Shown here: one piece after another, positions 24,357-33,650 of the stretch | How the letters are laid out: each line of letters opens with the position of its first letter | How positions within the stretch are numbered: position 1 is the first letter of the stretch | Source of the DNA: Niallia sp. FSL W8-0635 | GTDB lineage: Bacteria > Bacillota > Bacilli > Bacillales > Cytobacillaceae | Reading direction: 5' to 3' | Length of the DNA: 64,000 nucleotides | NCBI RefSeq assembly: GCF_038007965.1 | Contig: NZ_JBBOYD010000001.1 | Location: 2,644,501-2,708,500 of the forward strand | The notes under the pieces: generated by a model | Seen by the model: only the letters and a program-made list of their open reading frames with translations | What the model was told of the DNA's origin: nothing | Database searches by the model: none | Program-made: the position numbers and the translations under genes

Positions 24357-24932
24357 TTATTCAGTTGGCAATGATAAATTAAATTGAATATTATTGTTTT
24401 CTAAATCAAAAGTTTTCATTTCTACTAACATCCCATTTTTTAAATCCATCTCTGTTAAATGAACATATATTTCTTCATCATTTGGTTGAATATCAACCCA
24501 TTCTGGGAAATTATATTGATTAGCGATAAAATTCATTACATAAGAAACTGGTAAAGGTAACTGACCGATACTGATCTCTTTTTGTTTCAATAATAAATCG
24601 CCATTTTCCAATGCGATTGGTTCAAATGTTAGTTTCATTTGAATATCTGTGTTGAAAATTGGTAAAGTTCCATAAAGCTCAACTTGGTCCGCTATATTTA
24701 TTTCATAATGAATGGGACCATTTAAGCCTTCTTTTTCTAAATAATGATTGATTAATTTTGTTAAATCCTCTCGATTTGTCGTCACCGCAAAAGGAACTTC
24801 TTCTCTCTGTTGCTTCTTAATGATGTTTGCCTTCTCAACTGGTTTAAAAATGAGAATAGCTAAAAAAATAATACTAAGTACAAGAATGCCTATTAATGTT
24901 AAAAATGCAATTTTCCACTTGTTCTTAAACAA
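24357..24932 (-). CDS. ypmS: YpmS family protein
   Basis: A 191-residue protein with one N-terminal membrane segment ('IAFLTLIGILVLSIIFLAILIF') and an extracytoplasmic beta-rich part typical of YpmS/DUF2140: 'VPFAVTTNREDLTKLINHYL', 'VELYGTLPIFNTDIQMKLTF' and 'LPLPVSYVMNFIANQYNFPEW'. Function unknown. It starts at TTG 24932 after GAGGAGAAAAGG and follows ypmR by 10 nt, as in B. subtilis. Together the pair may act on an envelope lipid or polymer (inference from the SGNH partner). Confidence 0.9.
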   Translation of the reverse strand: MFKNKWKIAFLTLIGILVLSIIFLAILIFKPVEKANIIKKQQREEVPFAVTTNREDLTKLINHYLEKEGLNGPIHYEINIADQVELYGTLPIFNTDIQMKLTFEPIALENGDLLLKQKEISIGQLPLPVSYVMNFIANQYNFPEWVDIQPNDEEIYVHLTEMDLKNGMLVEMKTFDLENNNIQFNLSLPTE

Positions 24933-24942
24933 CCTTTTCTCC

Positions 24943-25758
24943 TCAATTCTCTTCTGTTTGCAAATTCTGAAGTATATCAGCTAATGGTTCTGTTAACATT
25001 TTATTGTATATAGACTCTGCAATAAGCTGGTACCCCTGATCATTAGGATGAAAATAATCTTCATATAATAATTCCGATGTCGGATTTTCAAAAATATTTT
25101 CTATGCTAACAAAATAAGTATGGTCAAATTCCGCTAATACATTTTCACTCGTACTATTCCAATCTGCAACAATTTGATTCATTTCTTTTATATCTGAAAA
25201 CATTTTAATAAAAGGATTGTATACCCCTACTAATATGATTACTGCATTAGGATTGTTTTCACGTATAATCGACATAACATCAAATAGATTTTTTTCATAT
25301 TCACCTAATTGTTCATTAAATGAATCAACTTGCAAATTGGTGAAATTATTTCTTACAACCTTCATTATGTCATTTCCACCAATAGTTATAATAACCCCAT
25401 CTGCTTTTTGGATTGACTTGCTAACTTCCTCTGTTTTAATTCTTTTTAATAACTGATCTGACCTGTTGCCTCTTACTCCATAATTAACAAAATCTGCTTT
25501 ATTCACTCCTTTTGTTTCTTCAAGTAAATCTTGCAGATATGGAACATACCCACCTTTTCCAGTGCTATCACCAACACCTTGTGTAAGGGAATCTCCAACA
25601 GATACGATTGACAATTCCTGTGGTAAAAAACTTACTGGAATATCCTTTTTGTCGGTTACGATGACTTCTTTTTCTTTATTATAGAGCGTCGGATTAGAGC
25701 AGGAAACAAGCATTAAAAGAGAAAATAATAAAACAAGAAAGGTAAATGTTTTTTTCAT
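24943..25758 (-). CDS. ypmR: YpmR-type SGNH/GDSL lipoprotein
   Basis: A 271-residue lipoprotein with lipobox 'LMLVSCSN' after the signal sequence. The SGNH hydrolase core includes block I 'IVSVGDSLTQGVGDSTGKGG' (catalytic Ser), block II 'VNYGVRGNRSDQLL', block III 'IITIGGNDIMKV' and block V 'DYFHPNDQGYQLIA' (Asp/His). It is an extracytoplasmic esterase or lipase-type enzyme of unknown substrate. Six extra upstream codons are open, but TAGGTGAAAG places the start at ATG 25758. First gene of ypmR-ypmS. Confidence 0.92.
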   Translation of the reverse strand: MKKTFTFLVLLFSLLMLVSCSNPTLYNKEKEVIVTDKKDIPVSFLPQELSIVSVGDSLTQGVGDSTGKGGYVPYLQDLLEETKGVNKADFVNYGVRGNRSDQLLKRIKTEEVSKSIQKADGVIITIGGNDIMKVVRNNFTNLQVDSFNEQLGEYEKNLFDVMSIIRENNPNAVIILVGVYNPFIKMFSDIKEMNQIVADWNSTSENVLAEFDHTYFVSIENIFENPTSELLYEDYFHPNDQGYQLIAESIYNKMLTEPLADILQNLQTEEN

Positions 25759-25968
25759 TCTTTCACCTACCTTCATTTTTTATAGTATAGCATATTGGGA
25801 AGGGTTCGAAATATTTTATGCACTTATTTTTTTACCAATAGCGTACCTATATACATCCTATTCATTTCCAAAAAAAGAGAACTTGCTCCTCCTGCTTTTT
25901 CTTTGTTTAGGATGGTTTTATTACTACACTGTAATTGCTGCGTATTTAACAAATCACACGATTTTATC

Positions 25969-27564
25969 TTATTGCGATAGAGGAATATAAATCTTAAATA
26001 TTGTACCTTTCCCCTTTTCGCTTTGTACTTCAATACGTCCTCTCATCTGTTCAACCATTTGATAACAAACCATTAACCCCATGCCAGTACCTTTTTCCTT
26101 TAAGGAATAAAATGCGGTACCTAATCGATTTACCTCTGCTTCTGTCATCCCAATACCAGTATCTTCAATTTCAAATACACCGTATTCATTCGTAGGATAT
26201 AAATTAATTGTGATAGTTCCCCCATTTTTCAGTGCTTCAATTGCATTTTTTAATATATTGATCAACACTTGTTTCAATTCATTATTATTAGCTTCTATGT
26301 ATACTTGCTGAATATTCTTTTTAAAGTGAATACCTTTGCCCATCATTGCATAAGAATGCATTAAATCAATTACTTTATTTGCCAAATCGGCTCCGTCTAT
26401 CTTTTGTGATTGTTCAACATCAGGCTTTGCAAGTGATAAATAATCATTAATGATGGTTTCAGCCCTATTCATTTCTTCTATCATCAATTTAATATATGTT
26501 CTTTCTTCTTCACTCATATGTTCTTTCGCATAAAATATTTGCAGAAACCCTTTCACTACGGTCATTGGGTTTCTGATTTCATGAGCAACAGATGCTGCAA
26601 GTTGACCAACAGCATTCATTTTCTCTGCCTTCTGCAGTTCCCGATTCATCTTCATAAACTCAACTATATTGTCCATTTGCGTAAGAGCTTCTTCCATTGT
26701 AGATAATTGAAAATCCTTTGATATTGTGCCAAGCTCTTTTGCAGTATTTGTTAATCGGTAAAAAAGAGATGCAAGATTATCAACAACCTCATTAAAGTTT
26801 TTCATTAATCCTTTTAATTCCGAATGCTCATTCACTTCCATCTTAACATCAAAATTCCCGACGCTTAACTCATTTAAACCTACCATCATTTGAGAAATAG
26901 GACGAAGAATCTTATTCAACCATTTTCTTATAAATAGAAAGATCATTATATAAGTAAGAAAAATAAATAATACCATTTGAATGACTATCTTTTTAAATAA
27001 AAGGATTTGATCACTAATTTTTGTATCCATGCCAATAATTCCGACTAGTCGCCCGTCTTCATCCTCAATTGGGCTAAAAGAACTTATATAGTAGCCTTTC
27101 TTAAGTTTGTATATGCTACTATGATGAATTTCATGCAATGTAAGTGCTTTATTATAAATCGGCTTTGTTTGATCAGCTAATGAATCTATATAATTAATTT
27201 CTTTTTTTTGATTTTGCGGAGAAATAACTGCAATAGGAGTTCGCTCCCCATTTTCCCCTACCATTGCTATATAAATTATTTCCTTCCTATCTGAAATGAT
27301 ATTATTAAAATCCATAGAAAATAAAACGTTTTGTAAAAGTTGTTCCGAATCTGGATTATTTGTCCATTCTTTCATTTCAATAGCTATACTTTTACTTAAT
27401 AAAGTTAAAATTTCTTCCCCATCTTTTTCAAAATGTATTTTCAAATCTTTATAATGATGATAAAAAATGAATGTAATGAAAAGTATTAGAAGGAAAAAGG
27501 GCAGAAAAAAAGAGAATACTTGTTTTTTATTCACAAACGGAATATTGCATATTATTTTTATCAT
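25969..27564 (-). CDS. Orphan sensor histidine kinase (phosphorelay type)
   Basis: A 531-residue membrane sensor kinase. TM1 covers about residues 12-35 and TM2 about 193-215, enclosing an extracytoplasmic Cache-like domain ('LADQTKPIYNKALTLHEI', 'GYYISSFSPIEDEDGRLVGI'). HAMP follows, then HisKA with 'GQLAASVAHEIRNPMTVVKG' (phospho-His) and HATPase_c with N box 'QVLINILKNAIEALKNGG', G1 'EIEDTGIGM' and G2 'GTGMGLMVCYQMVEQM'. The H-box resembles KinA-E kinases that feed the Spo0F phosphorelay. No response regulator lies nearby, which supports an orphan role. A perfect Spo0A-type box lies about 140 nt upstream. AGGTGG precedes ATG 27564. Confidence 0.88.
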   Translation of the reverse strand: MIKIICNIPFVNKKQVFSFFLPFFLLILFITFIFYHHYKDLKIHFEKDGEEILTLLSKSIAIEMKEWTNNPDSEQLLQNVLFSMDFNNIISDRKEIIYIAMVGENGERTPIAVISPQNQKKEINYIDSLADQTKPIYNKALTLHEIHHSSIYKLKKGYYISSFSPIEDEDGRLVGIIGMDTKISDQILLFKKIVIQMVLFIFLTYIMIFLFIRKWLNKILRPISQMMVGLNELSVGNFDVKMEVNEHSELKGLMKNFNEVVDNLASLFYRLTNTAKELGTISKDFQLSTMEEALTQMDNIVEFMKMNRELQKAEKMNAVGQLAASVAHEIRNPMTVVKGFLQIFYAKEHMSEEERTYIKLMIEEMNRAETIINDYLSLAKPDVEQSQKIDGADLANKVIDLMHSYAMMGKGIHFKKNIQQVYIEANNNELKQVLINILKNAIEALKNGGTITINLYPTNEYGVFEIEDTGIGMTEAEVNRLGTAFYSLKEKGTGMGLMVCYQMVEQMRGRIEVQSEKGKGTIFKIYIPLSQ

Positions 27565-27705
27565 ACTGGCCACCTATTTCTTATATTCCTTATTCTATAA
27601 AAGACAGATTATTTGTACATCCTGTGGATGAAACACATACTTTCCCCTGACAACATCTTTAATCATTTGCGTAATAAGCATTCGCAAGTATAATTATTAT
27701 CTTGA

Positions 27706-27712
27706 TTCGACA
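27706..27712 (-). promoter_or_regulatory. Candidate Spo0A box
   Basis: TGTCGAA on the minus strand is a perfect 0A-box core, located about 140 nt upstream of the sensor kinase start. A 7-mer can occur by chance, so support is positional only. Confidence 0.35.
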
Positions 27713-27877
27713 TTTTCACTTAAATTCCCTTTAATTGCTCCATTTTTTTTAGAAAACCACGAGTTTTATATTTTCCTCATTAATTTCATTGATAAAATGC
27801 TCCATCATGTGCCAAAAAATCAAACTTTGAAAATGTTCCATTAAATGCAGTATTTTATAAATTAAACTTTCCATACA

Positions 27878-27908
27878 AAAGAAACCCCACCTGTTTAAGA
27901 TGGGGGTG
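27878..27908 (-). terminator. Terminator of the degV gene
   Basis: On the minus strand, CCCCCATCT and AGGTGGGG pair around a short TAAAC loop, followed by TTTCTTTTG. Confidence 0.6.
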
Positions 27909-27973
27909 TATAACAATATATTAAAAATTTAAATCCGTTATTAATTCTGATTTTCTTAAAGAGCATTAGCTAT

Positions 27974-28816
27974 CTATTCAATATAATAACTAAAACCAAT
28001 AGCTCCTTTTCCTGTATGTGTTGAAATGATAGGTGTTGTATAGTCTATATCCACTTTCTTAAACCCAGTTGCCTTTTCAATAGCTTCCTTTAATTTAATG
28101 GCAACATCAAGACTTCCAGCATGCGTAATTCCAACACTTTTAATTTTTTTTCCAAGACTGTCTTCCAAAAAAGCACTTGCTAAATACTTTACTGCTTGCG
28201 AACGACTTCTTACTTTCGTAATTGGTGTATATACACCATCGTCAAGCGTTGCAATTGGCTTTATATTTAGTAAAGAACCAAGAAAAGCTTTCCCTTTTCC
28301 GATTCTTCCGCCCTTCATTAAATTCTCCAATGTATCGACAACAACATAAAGTTTCGTATGTTTCTTAATATGATTTAACCTTTGCAATATGTCCGCTACA
28401 TTGTGACCTTCTCGGGCCATTTCTGCAGCTTCTAGTACTTGAAAGGATAAACCTTTGGATATAAATTCAGAGTCAACTACAAAGACCCTAGCTTTTGTTA
28501 ATTGACTAGCACTTTTAGCTGATTCTACTGTCCCACTCATACCACCAGTCATATGAATAGAAATAATATCATATCCTTTATCAGCAAGTTCGTCATATTT
28601 TTCAACAAAGGTGCCAACAGAAGGCTGTGAGGTTTTTGGTAATTCTTCTGATTCCATCATTTTATCAATAAATTCAGCAGGAGTAATATCAACTCTATCC
28701 AAATAAGTTTTATCATTAATAAAAATAGATAACGACACTACTTCAATTTCATATTTTTCTAAAATTTCCTGTGATAAATCGACTGTTGAATCTGTTACAA
28801 TTTTGATTTTTTTCAT
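27974..28816 (-). CDS. DegV family fatty-acid-binding protein
   Basis: A 280-residue DegV-fold protein: 'KIVTDSTVDLSQEILEKYEIEVV' at the N-terminus, 'KTSQPSVGTFVEKYDELADKG' with the T-S-Q-P-S fatty acid-binding motif, 'SIHMTGGMSGTVESAKSA' and C-terminal 'GKGAIGFSYYIE'. DegV/FakB proteins hold a fatty acid for phosphorylation by FakA; whether this copy does so is not shown. GGGAAGTG precedes the ATG. It is a single-gene unit. A cre-like sequence overlaps the predicted transcription start (28849-28862). Confidence 0.93.
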   Translation of the reverse strand: MKKIKIVTDSTVDLSQEILEKYEIEVVSLSIFINDKTYLDRVDITPAEFIDKMMESEELPKTSQPSVGTFVEKYDELADKGYDIISIHMTGGMSGTVESAKSASQLTKARVFVVDSEFISKGLSFQVLEAAEMAREGHNVADILQRLNHIKKHTKLYVVVDTLENLMKGGRIGKGKAFLGSLLNIKPIATLDDGVYTPITKVRSRSQAVKYLASAFLEDSLGKKIKSVGITHAGSLDVAIKLKEAIEKATGFKKVDIDYTTPIISTHTGKGAIGFSYYIE

Positions 28817-28848
28817 TTCACACTTCCCTATTTCTCATTCATTTTTCA

Positions 28849-28862
28849 TTAAAGCGCTTTCT
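28849..28862. promoter_or_regulatory. Candidate catabolite-responsive element (cre)
   Basis: TTAAAGCGCTTTCT has the AAGCGCTT core of CcpA sites but misses the flanking TG and the final A of the consensus. It overlaps the predicted degV transcription start, where a CcpA site would repress. Confidence 0.35.
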
Positions 28863-29111
28863 TTATTATACATCTATTTTAAGAATATTCCTATGCTCTT
28901 CTATATTATTTTGGAGCATATATTATTCACTATACCACAAATTATTCTTTTCGTAACCTGTGAATTCCATCACATTTTTTTGTTAATTTGTATAAGATAA
29001 ACTATGACTATTTGTGAATGGGAGTCAAATTAGAAATTCGATACATGAATGCTATAAGGCAAGGTTTCATGGATTTTTCCATAATACTGACTAAAAAAAT
29101 TATGATAAATC

Positions 29112-29157
29112 CCCTATAAAATAGGCCTTGCATGTTTATATCTCTCCCATGCAAGGC
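29112..29157 (-). terminator. Terminator of ilvA
   Basis: GCCTTGCATG (29125-29134) and CATGCAAGGC (29148-29157) form a perfect 10-bp stem. The minus-strand exit is CTATTTTATAG. Confidence 0.7.
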
Positions 29158-29178
29158 AATAATCGATATCATTAAATG

Positions 29179-30444
29179 TTAAACAAGCAAATGGAATAAA
29201 TTAGAATCTCTATTCACTTCAGTATAAGGAAATCCTTTTATATCCATCCTTTCAATTAATCCTTTGTAGTCATCCCTATTTTTCAGCTCTAAGCCGACTA
29301 GCGCTGGACCATTTTCTTTATTATTCTTTTTGGCATATTCAAAACGAACGATATCGTCATCTGGTCCTAAAACATCGTCCAAAAATTCTCGAAGCGCACC
29401 TGCTCTTTGAGGGAAATTAACGATGAAGTGATATAATAATCCTTCATATAGTAAAGAACGCTCTTTAATATCCTGCATTCGATCAATATCATTATTTCCA
29501 CCACTTATGACAACTACTATGTTTTTTCCTTTTATCTTTTCTTTATATAAATCCAGTGCAGCAACTGGTAAAGCTCCAGCTGGCTCTGCAACGATAGCAT
29601 GCTCATTGTATAAAGAAAGAATAGATGTACAAACCTTTCCCTCAGGTACTAATACGATATCATCAACATAATCTCTACAGATTTCAAAATTCTTTTGACC
29701 AACACTTTTAACTGCTGCCCCATCTACAAATTTATCAATCTTATTTAAGGCTACTACCTTGTTTCTAATTAAAGCTTCCTTCATGGAAGGTGCACCAGCT
29801 GGTTCTACACCAATCATTTTAGTAGATGGTGAAACACTTTTCATATATGTACTTAATCCTGCCATTAAACCGCCGCCACCTATGCTTGCAAAAACATAAT
29901 CAATTGGGACATCAATATCATTCATCATCTCTATAGCCATTGTACCCTGTCCTGCAATGACATTCTCATCATTAAATGGATGAATAAATGCTCTTTCCTC
30001 TGCTTCTGCACAAGCAACTGCTTCTACATAGGAATCATCAAATGTATCACCAGTTAAAATAATTTCCACATTTTCCTTTCCAAACATTTTAACCTGTGTC
30101 ACCTTTTGTTTTGGCGTAGTCGCTGGCATAAAAATTTTTCCATGAACATTTAAATAACGACAGGAGTATGCGACTCCTTGAGCATGGTTGCCAGCACTAG
30201 CACAAACTACGCCATTTTTCATTTTTTCTTTTTCTAGCATTTTCATCGAATAAAAGGCACCCCTTAATTTAAAGGAACGCACATGCTGTAAATCTTCCCT
30301 TTTTAAATAAATATTACAATCATATTTTTCAGATAACCGTTGATTTTTTTGTAAGGGAGTATGGGCTACTATGTCTTTAATTCCTTGGTATGCAATAATA
30401 ATATCCTCCAATTGCACCCATTTTTTCATTACATTTTGTTCCAT
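29179..30444 (-). CDS. ilvA: Threonine ammonia-lyase (threonine deaminase)
   Basis: A PLP enzyme of 421 residues converting threonine to 2-oxobutanoate and ammonia, first step of isoleucine synthesis. PLP lysine lies in 'HVRSFKLRGAFYSM'. The Gly-rich phosphate loop is 'ASIGGGGLMAGL', and 'CASAGNHAQGVAYSC' and 'VVISGGNNDIDRM' are also typical. The C-terminal part ('LYHFIVNFPQRAGALREFLD') is an ACT-like regulatory domain for isoleucine feedback. The frame is open 19 codons further, but GAGGGTG lies just before ATG 30444 and gives the B. subtilis-like length. No T-box leader is visible. Confidence 0.96.
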   Translation of the reverse strand: MEQNVMKKWVQLEDIIIAYQGIKDIVAHTPLQKNQRLSEKYDCNIYLKREDLQHVRSFKLRGAFYSMKMLEKEKMKNGVVCASAGNHAQGVAYSCRYLNVHGKIFMPATTPKQKVTQVKMFGKENVEIILTGDTFDDSYVEAVACAEAEERAFIHPFNDENVIAGQGTMAIEMMNDIDVPIDYVFASIGGGGLMAGLSTYMKSVSPSTKMIGVEPAGAPSMKEALIRNKVVALNKIDKFVDGAAVKSVGQKNFEICRDYVDDIVLVPEGKVCTSILSLYNEHAIVAEPAGALPVAALDLYKEKIKGKNIVVVISGGNNDIDRMQDIKERSLLYEGLLYHFIVNFPQRAGALREFLDDVLGPDDDIVRFEYAKKNNKENGPALVGLELKNRDDYKGLIERMDIKGFPYTEVNRDSNLFHLLV

Positions 30445-30643
30445 TTCCACACCCTCATTTCTGACCATTTTAATTTGTACATTATACCACGATTTCCTCA
30501 CATTCTACCAACAAAATTTTAAATTTTCTATTTTTTTAAATATTTTGAATGCGTAAAATTATTTCCATTTAAATCATACGCTATTAGTTTGTTTTTATGA
30601 TAAGAATACATTACAATGAAGGAATAAGGAGTGACTTTAATTT

Positions 30644-31282
30644 ATGAATTTTTCAATAAAAGATTTTTCAATAAAAGAAGAAATCGCCAATAGTATTACC
30701 CATGGCATAGGCTTATTATTAAGTATTCCTGCATTAGTAATGCTTGTTTTAAATGCTGCTGAAACAGCTAATCCCTGGAGAATCGTCAGCTTTTCCATTT
30801 TTGGTGCAACGATGATTATCCTGTATTTATGCTCCACTCTATTGCATAGTATCACCCATGAAAAAGTAAAGGATTTTTTCGAGATATTAGATCATTCATC
30901 CATTTACCTTTTAATCGCTGGAACATATACTCCATTTGTTTTAGTTGCCATTCGTGGCGGATTAGGATGGACGCTTTTTGGACTTGTGTGGGGATTAGCT
31001 ATTATTGGTATTGTCTTTAAATGTTACTATGTCAAAAAATATATAGTAACATCAACGATCCTCTATGTTATTATGGGCTGGCTAATTGTGATGGCAATCG
31101 TACCACTATTTCATGCAATCGGAATGACCGGTTTCATGCTTCTTATTGGAGGCGGCCTTCTTTATACTGTTGGAAGTATATTTTATGTTATGCAAAAAAT
31201 TCCATACTTTCACGCCATATGGCATATCTTTGTTTTAGCGGGCAGTGCAATAATGTATTTCTGTGTATATCTCTATGTTTGA
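30644..31282 (+). CDS. yplQ: Hemolysin III/YplQ (PAQR-type) membrane protein
   Basis: A 212-residue seven-helix protein of the hemolysin III/PAQR family. Typical motifs are 'KEEIANSITHGIGLLLSIPA' at the N-terminus, 'LHSITHEKVKDFFEILDHSSIYLLIAG' spanning helices 2-3 (His and Asp of the metal site) and 'PYFHAIWHIFVLAGSA' near the C-terminus (His ligands). PAQR proteins coordinate zinc in the membrane; hydrolase activity is suspected for the family. AAGGAGTGA precedes the ATG. It faces dfrA across a shared terminator. Confidence 0.94.
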   Translation: MNFSIKDFSIKEEIANSITHGIGLLLSIPALVMLVLNAAETANPWRIVSFSIFGATMIILYLCSTLLHSITHEKVKDFFEILDHSSIYLLIAGTYTPFVLVAIRGGLGWTLFGLVWGLAIIGIVFKCYYVKKYIVTSTILYVIMGWLIVMAIVPLFHAIGMTGFMLLIGGGLLYTVGSIFYVMQKIPYFHAIWHIFVLAGSAIMYFCVYLYV

Positions 31283-31310
31283 TTATTAAATAGGTACCAC
31301 CTATCTTTCT

Positions 31311-31351
31311 ATAAGAAAAAGGAAGGCAAAATTAGCCTTCCTTTTTCTTAT
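31311..31351. terminator. Bidirectional terminator (yplQ / thyA-dfrA)
   Basis: ATAAGAAAAAGGAAGGC (31311-31327) pairs perfectly over 17 bp with GCCTTCCTTTTTCTTAT (31335-31351). The last bases of the dfrA stop codon lie inside the stem. Confidence 0.9.
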
Positions 31352-31839
31352 AGTTCCGTTCTTTCATACACATAAAATACATGAGAATATATATTTTTCT
31401 CATCTACTATCCCTTTTTGTTCACTCACAAGCTTCCATTCCTGCCAATTTAGGGCAGGAAAAAACGTATCTCCTTCAAATTCATGATTGATTCGTGTAAT
31501 GTATAATCGGTCTGTATTACTTAATGTTTCTGCAAAAAGCTCGGCACCACCAATAACAAAAATTTCTTCATCCTTTGCATTACTCCAATTATAAAATTCA
31601 TCAACCGAGTGAAAAATGGTACAACCTTCACAATTATAATCTTGATTTCTCGTAATAACGACATTTTCACGATTTGGCAAATTTCTACCGATTGAGTCCC
31701 TTGTTTTTCTTCCCATCACAATCGGATGCCCGGTCGTTATTTCTTTAAAATACTTTAGATCTTCTGGTAAATGCCAAGGTAATTGGTTGTTTACACCAAT
31801 TACACCGTTTATATCCATTGCAACAATCAATGAAATCAT
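31348..31839 (-). CDS. dfrA: Dihydrofolate reductase
   Basis: A 163-residue NADPH-dependent dihydrofolate reductase. Sequence landmarks: '[28 protein letters not shown]' with the substrate Asp/Glu region, '[13 protein letters not shown]', '[10 protein letters not shown]' and '[10 protein letters not shown]'. It regenerates tetrahydrofolate, including that consumed by ThyA. The ATG overlaps the thyA stop (ATGA), so the pair is translationally coupled. Confidence 0.96.
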   Translation of the reverse strand: MISLIVAMDINGVIGVNNQLPWHLPEDLKYFKEITTGHPIVMGRKTRDSIGRNLPNRENVVITRNQDYNCEGCTIFHSVDEFYNWSNAKDEEIFVIGGAELFAETLSNTDRLYITRINHEFEGDTFFPALNWQEWKLVSEQKGIVDEKNIYSHVFYVYERTEL

Positions 31840-32630
31840 ACACTTACCACTCCTTTAATATGAGGATGTGCTTCATAATTTACAATTTCAAAATCCTCAT
31901 ATTGGAAGGAGAAAATATCTTTTACATCCTTATTGATTTTCAGCTGTGGTAATGGCTTTGGATCTCTAGTAAGCTGAAGCTGAACCTGTTCGATATGATT
32001 CGTATAAATATGAACATCGCCAAAAGAATGAACAAAATCCCCTACCTCTAAATCACAAACTTGAGCAATCATATGGGTTAATAATGCATAAGAAGCAATA
32101 TTAAATGGCACCCCAAGAAATACATCTGCCGATCTTTGATACAACTGACAGGATAATTTACCATCTGCTACATAAAATTGAAAAAGACAATGACATGGAG
32201 GCAAGGCCATTTTTTCGATATCTCCAACATTCCATGCGCTAACAATTAATCTTCTCGAATCTGGATTCGTTTTGATTGAATGAATTAATTCTGTAATCTG
32301 ATCAATCGTTTTACCTTCCCTTGTCGTCCAGGAACGCCATTGATGTCCATAAACTGGGCCAAGATTTCCTTGCTCGTCCGTCCACTCATTCCAAATTCGG
32401 ACATTATGATCTTGTAAGTATTTTACATTTGTATCTCCATTTAAAAACCAAAGTAACTCATAAATAATAGAGCGCAAATGCAGCTTTTTTGTAGTAATTA
32501 AAGGAAAACCTTCGGATAGATCAAACCTCATTTGATATCCAAACGTACTAATCGTTCCAGTACCTGTTCGATCTTCTTTCTTTACACCATTTGTTAAAAT
32601 ATGCTCACATAGATCTAAATATTGTTTCAT
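31836..32630 (-). CDS. thyA: Thymidylate synthase (ThyA class)
   Basis: A 264-residue folate-dependent thymidylate synthase making dTMP from dUMP with methylene-tetrahydrofolate. Landmarks are '[22 protein letters not shown]', '[22 protein letters not shown]', catalytic Cys in '[12 protein letters not shown]' and '[19 protein letters not shown]'. It corresponds to B. subtilis ThyB by length. GTG three codons upstream is possible, but GGGTG is spaced for ATG 32630. First gene of thyA-dfrA. Confidence 0.96.
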   Translation of the reverse strand: MKQYLDLCEHILTNGVKKEDRTGTGTISTFGYQMRFDLSEGFPLITTKKLHLRSIIYELLWFLNGDTNVKYLQDHNVRIWNEWTDEQGNLGPVYGHQWRSWTTREGKTIDQITELIHSIKTNPDSRRLIVSAWNVGDIEKMALPPCHCLFQFYVADGKLSCQLYQRSADVFLGVPFNIASYALLTHMIAQVCDLEVGDFVHSFGDVHIYTNHIEQVQLQLTRDPKPLPQLKINKDVKDIFSFQYEDFEIVNYEAHPHIKGVVSV

Positions 32631-32672
32631 TTTAAACACCCTTTATATTTAATTGCAATTCAAGTACATAAC

Positions 32673-33383
32673 TTATTTAATAGAAGCGATATAATGATAT
32701 GTTTTCGGAGCTAATTGTAATAATTTTTCCTTTTCCTTGCCTCCAACATAGAACATTGCAAATGTCTCTGCGAAATATTCTTCTGCATATTGAAGAAAAT
32801 ATGGTCTATTAGGAAATAACTTCCCTTTTTCCTCATTCCAAACTAATCGATATGCTTCTGTTTTACTCGCATTGTTTAATACTTTATAGTCAATGGAATG
32901 GGCTAATTCATGGTATTCTAAATTAATAGAGCTATGCCCTTGCCCCTTTTCACTAGCACCTATTTTCACAAGAACTACTTTCCCTCCACCTATTCCAGGC
33001 ACATCATCCCATGTCTTTTTAGAGGTGTATCCTCGTGGAATAATTCCAGCAAATTTTTGTGCGGTTTTATTATCAGTTAATTTACCGGTAAATAATTTCA
33101 CTTTTATTCCACTAGATTGCACCTTTTTTAAAAGCGAAGAAGGCAGATGATTTAATCTTTCTATCATACCGGCTGCTTCTACTTGATCAAAAGATCCTTC
33201 TGGCAATATAATAATATTCCCTAAATTTTCTTTTGCATCTACGGTTAAATGTGCTTTAATAATGGTTAGTTCAGATAAGTTCTTTAAGTATATTTGATTA
33301 TTCGGAAGCTGTGAGTTTCCCATCAGAATACTTGTTGCTGCTATCATACTTAATGGTGCTATTCGTTTGAGCCATCTCATCAT
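32673..33383 (-). CDS. Secreted M34-type metalloprotease (anthrax lethal factor/PPEP-like)
   Basis: A 236-residue exported protein with an N-terminal signal ('WLKRIAPLSMIAATSILMG') and an ATLF-like catalytic domain. Key pieces are 'IIPRGYTSKKTWDDVPGIGG', the zinc motif 'LEYHELAHSID' (HExxH) and 'YAEEYFAETFAMFYVGG' with the third ligand Glu and the 'EYFAE' helix. This is the domain shared by lethal factor and the Pro-Pro endopeptidases of Clostridium and Paenibacillus. The size (about 210 residues after processing) fits a stand-alone PPEP, so it may cut a proline-rich surface protein; no substrate candidate is seen in this window. GGAGG precedes two adjacent ATGs. An extended -10 (TGCTATAAT, minus strand 33479-33471) lies upstream. 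Confidence 0.85.
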   Translation of the reverse strand: MMRWLKRIAPLSMIAATSILMGNSQLPNNQIYLKNLSELTIIKAHLTVDAKENLGNIIILPEGSFDQVEAAGMIERLNHLPSSLLKKVQSSGIKVKLFTGKLTDNKTAQKFAGIIPRGYTSKKTWDDVPGIGGGKVVLVKIGASEKGQGHSSINLEYHELAHSIDYKVLNNASKTEAYRLVWNEEKGKLFPNRPYFLQYAEEYFAETFAMFYVGGKEKEKLLQLAPKTYHYIASIK

Positions 33384-33650
33384 ACTTCCTCCCCAACATA
33401 CCTCTCCCTGTTAATCTATTATTATTGCATAATAATCAAAAACAAGGTGAGACAGCCTATTCTATCTAGAATTATAGCATAGGTTAGGAATCTCAAAAAC
33501 AAGTTATTATTGGGTATTAATTTCCACAAAAAAATCCAAAAGAAGGATACATAGAGGAATTTTCTTGTCATTCTTCTACTACCATTCTTTTTGGATAATC
33601 TGTCATCATTGAAAGGAAGAGAACATTTATTTCACATTTTGCATTGCTAT

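Larger units (their letters stand above)
27565..27973. other. Intergenic region upstream of the sensor kinase
   Basis: About 400 bp without a gene. It holds a TGTCGAA box (27706-27712, minus), the degV terminator (27878-27908) and otherwise AT-rich sequence. Confidence 0.5.
28817..29178. other. Intergenic region between degV and ilvA
   Basis: About 360 bp without a gene. It contains a TATAAT on the minus strand (28870-28865) as the likely degV -10, a cre-like dyad (28849-28862) and the ilvA terminator (29112-29157). Confidence 0.5.

Noticed and set aside
25795..26033. Open frames on both strands between ypmR and the kinase
   Set aside because: They overlap the kinase 3' end or AT-rich spacer, with no ribosome site or protein-like composition.
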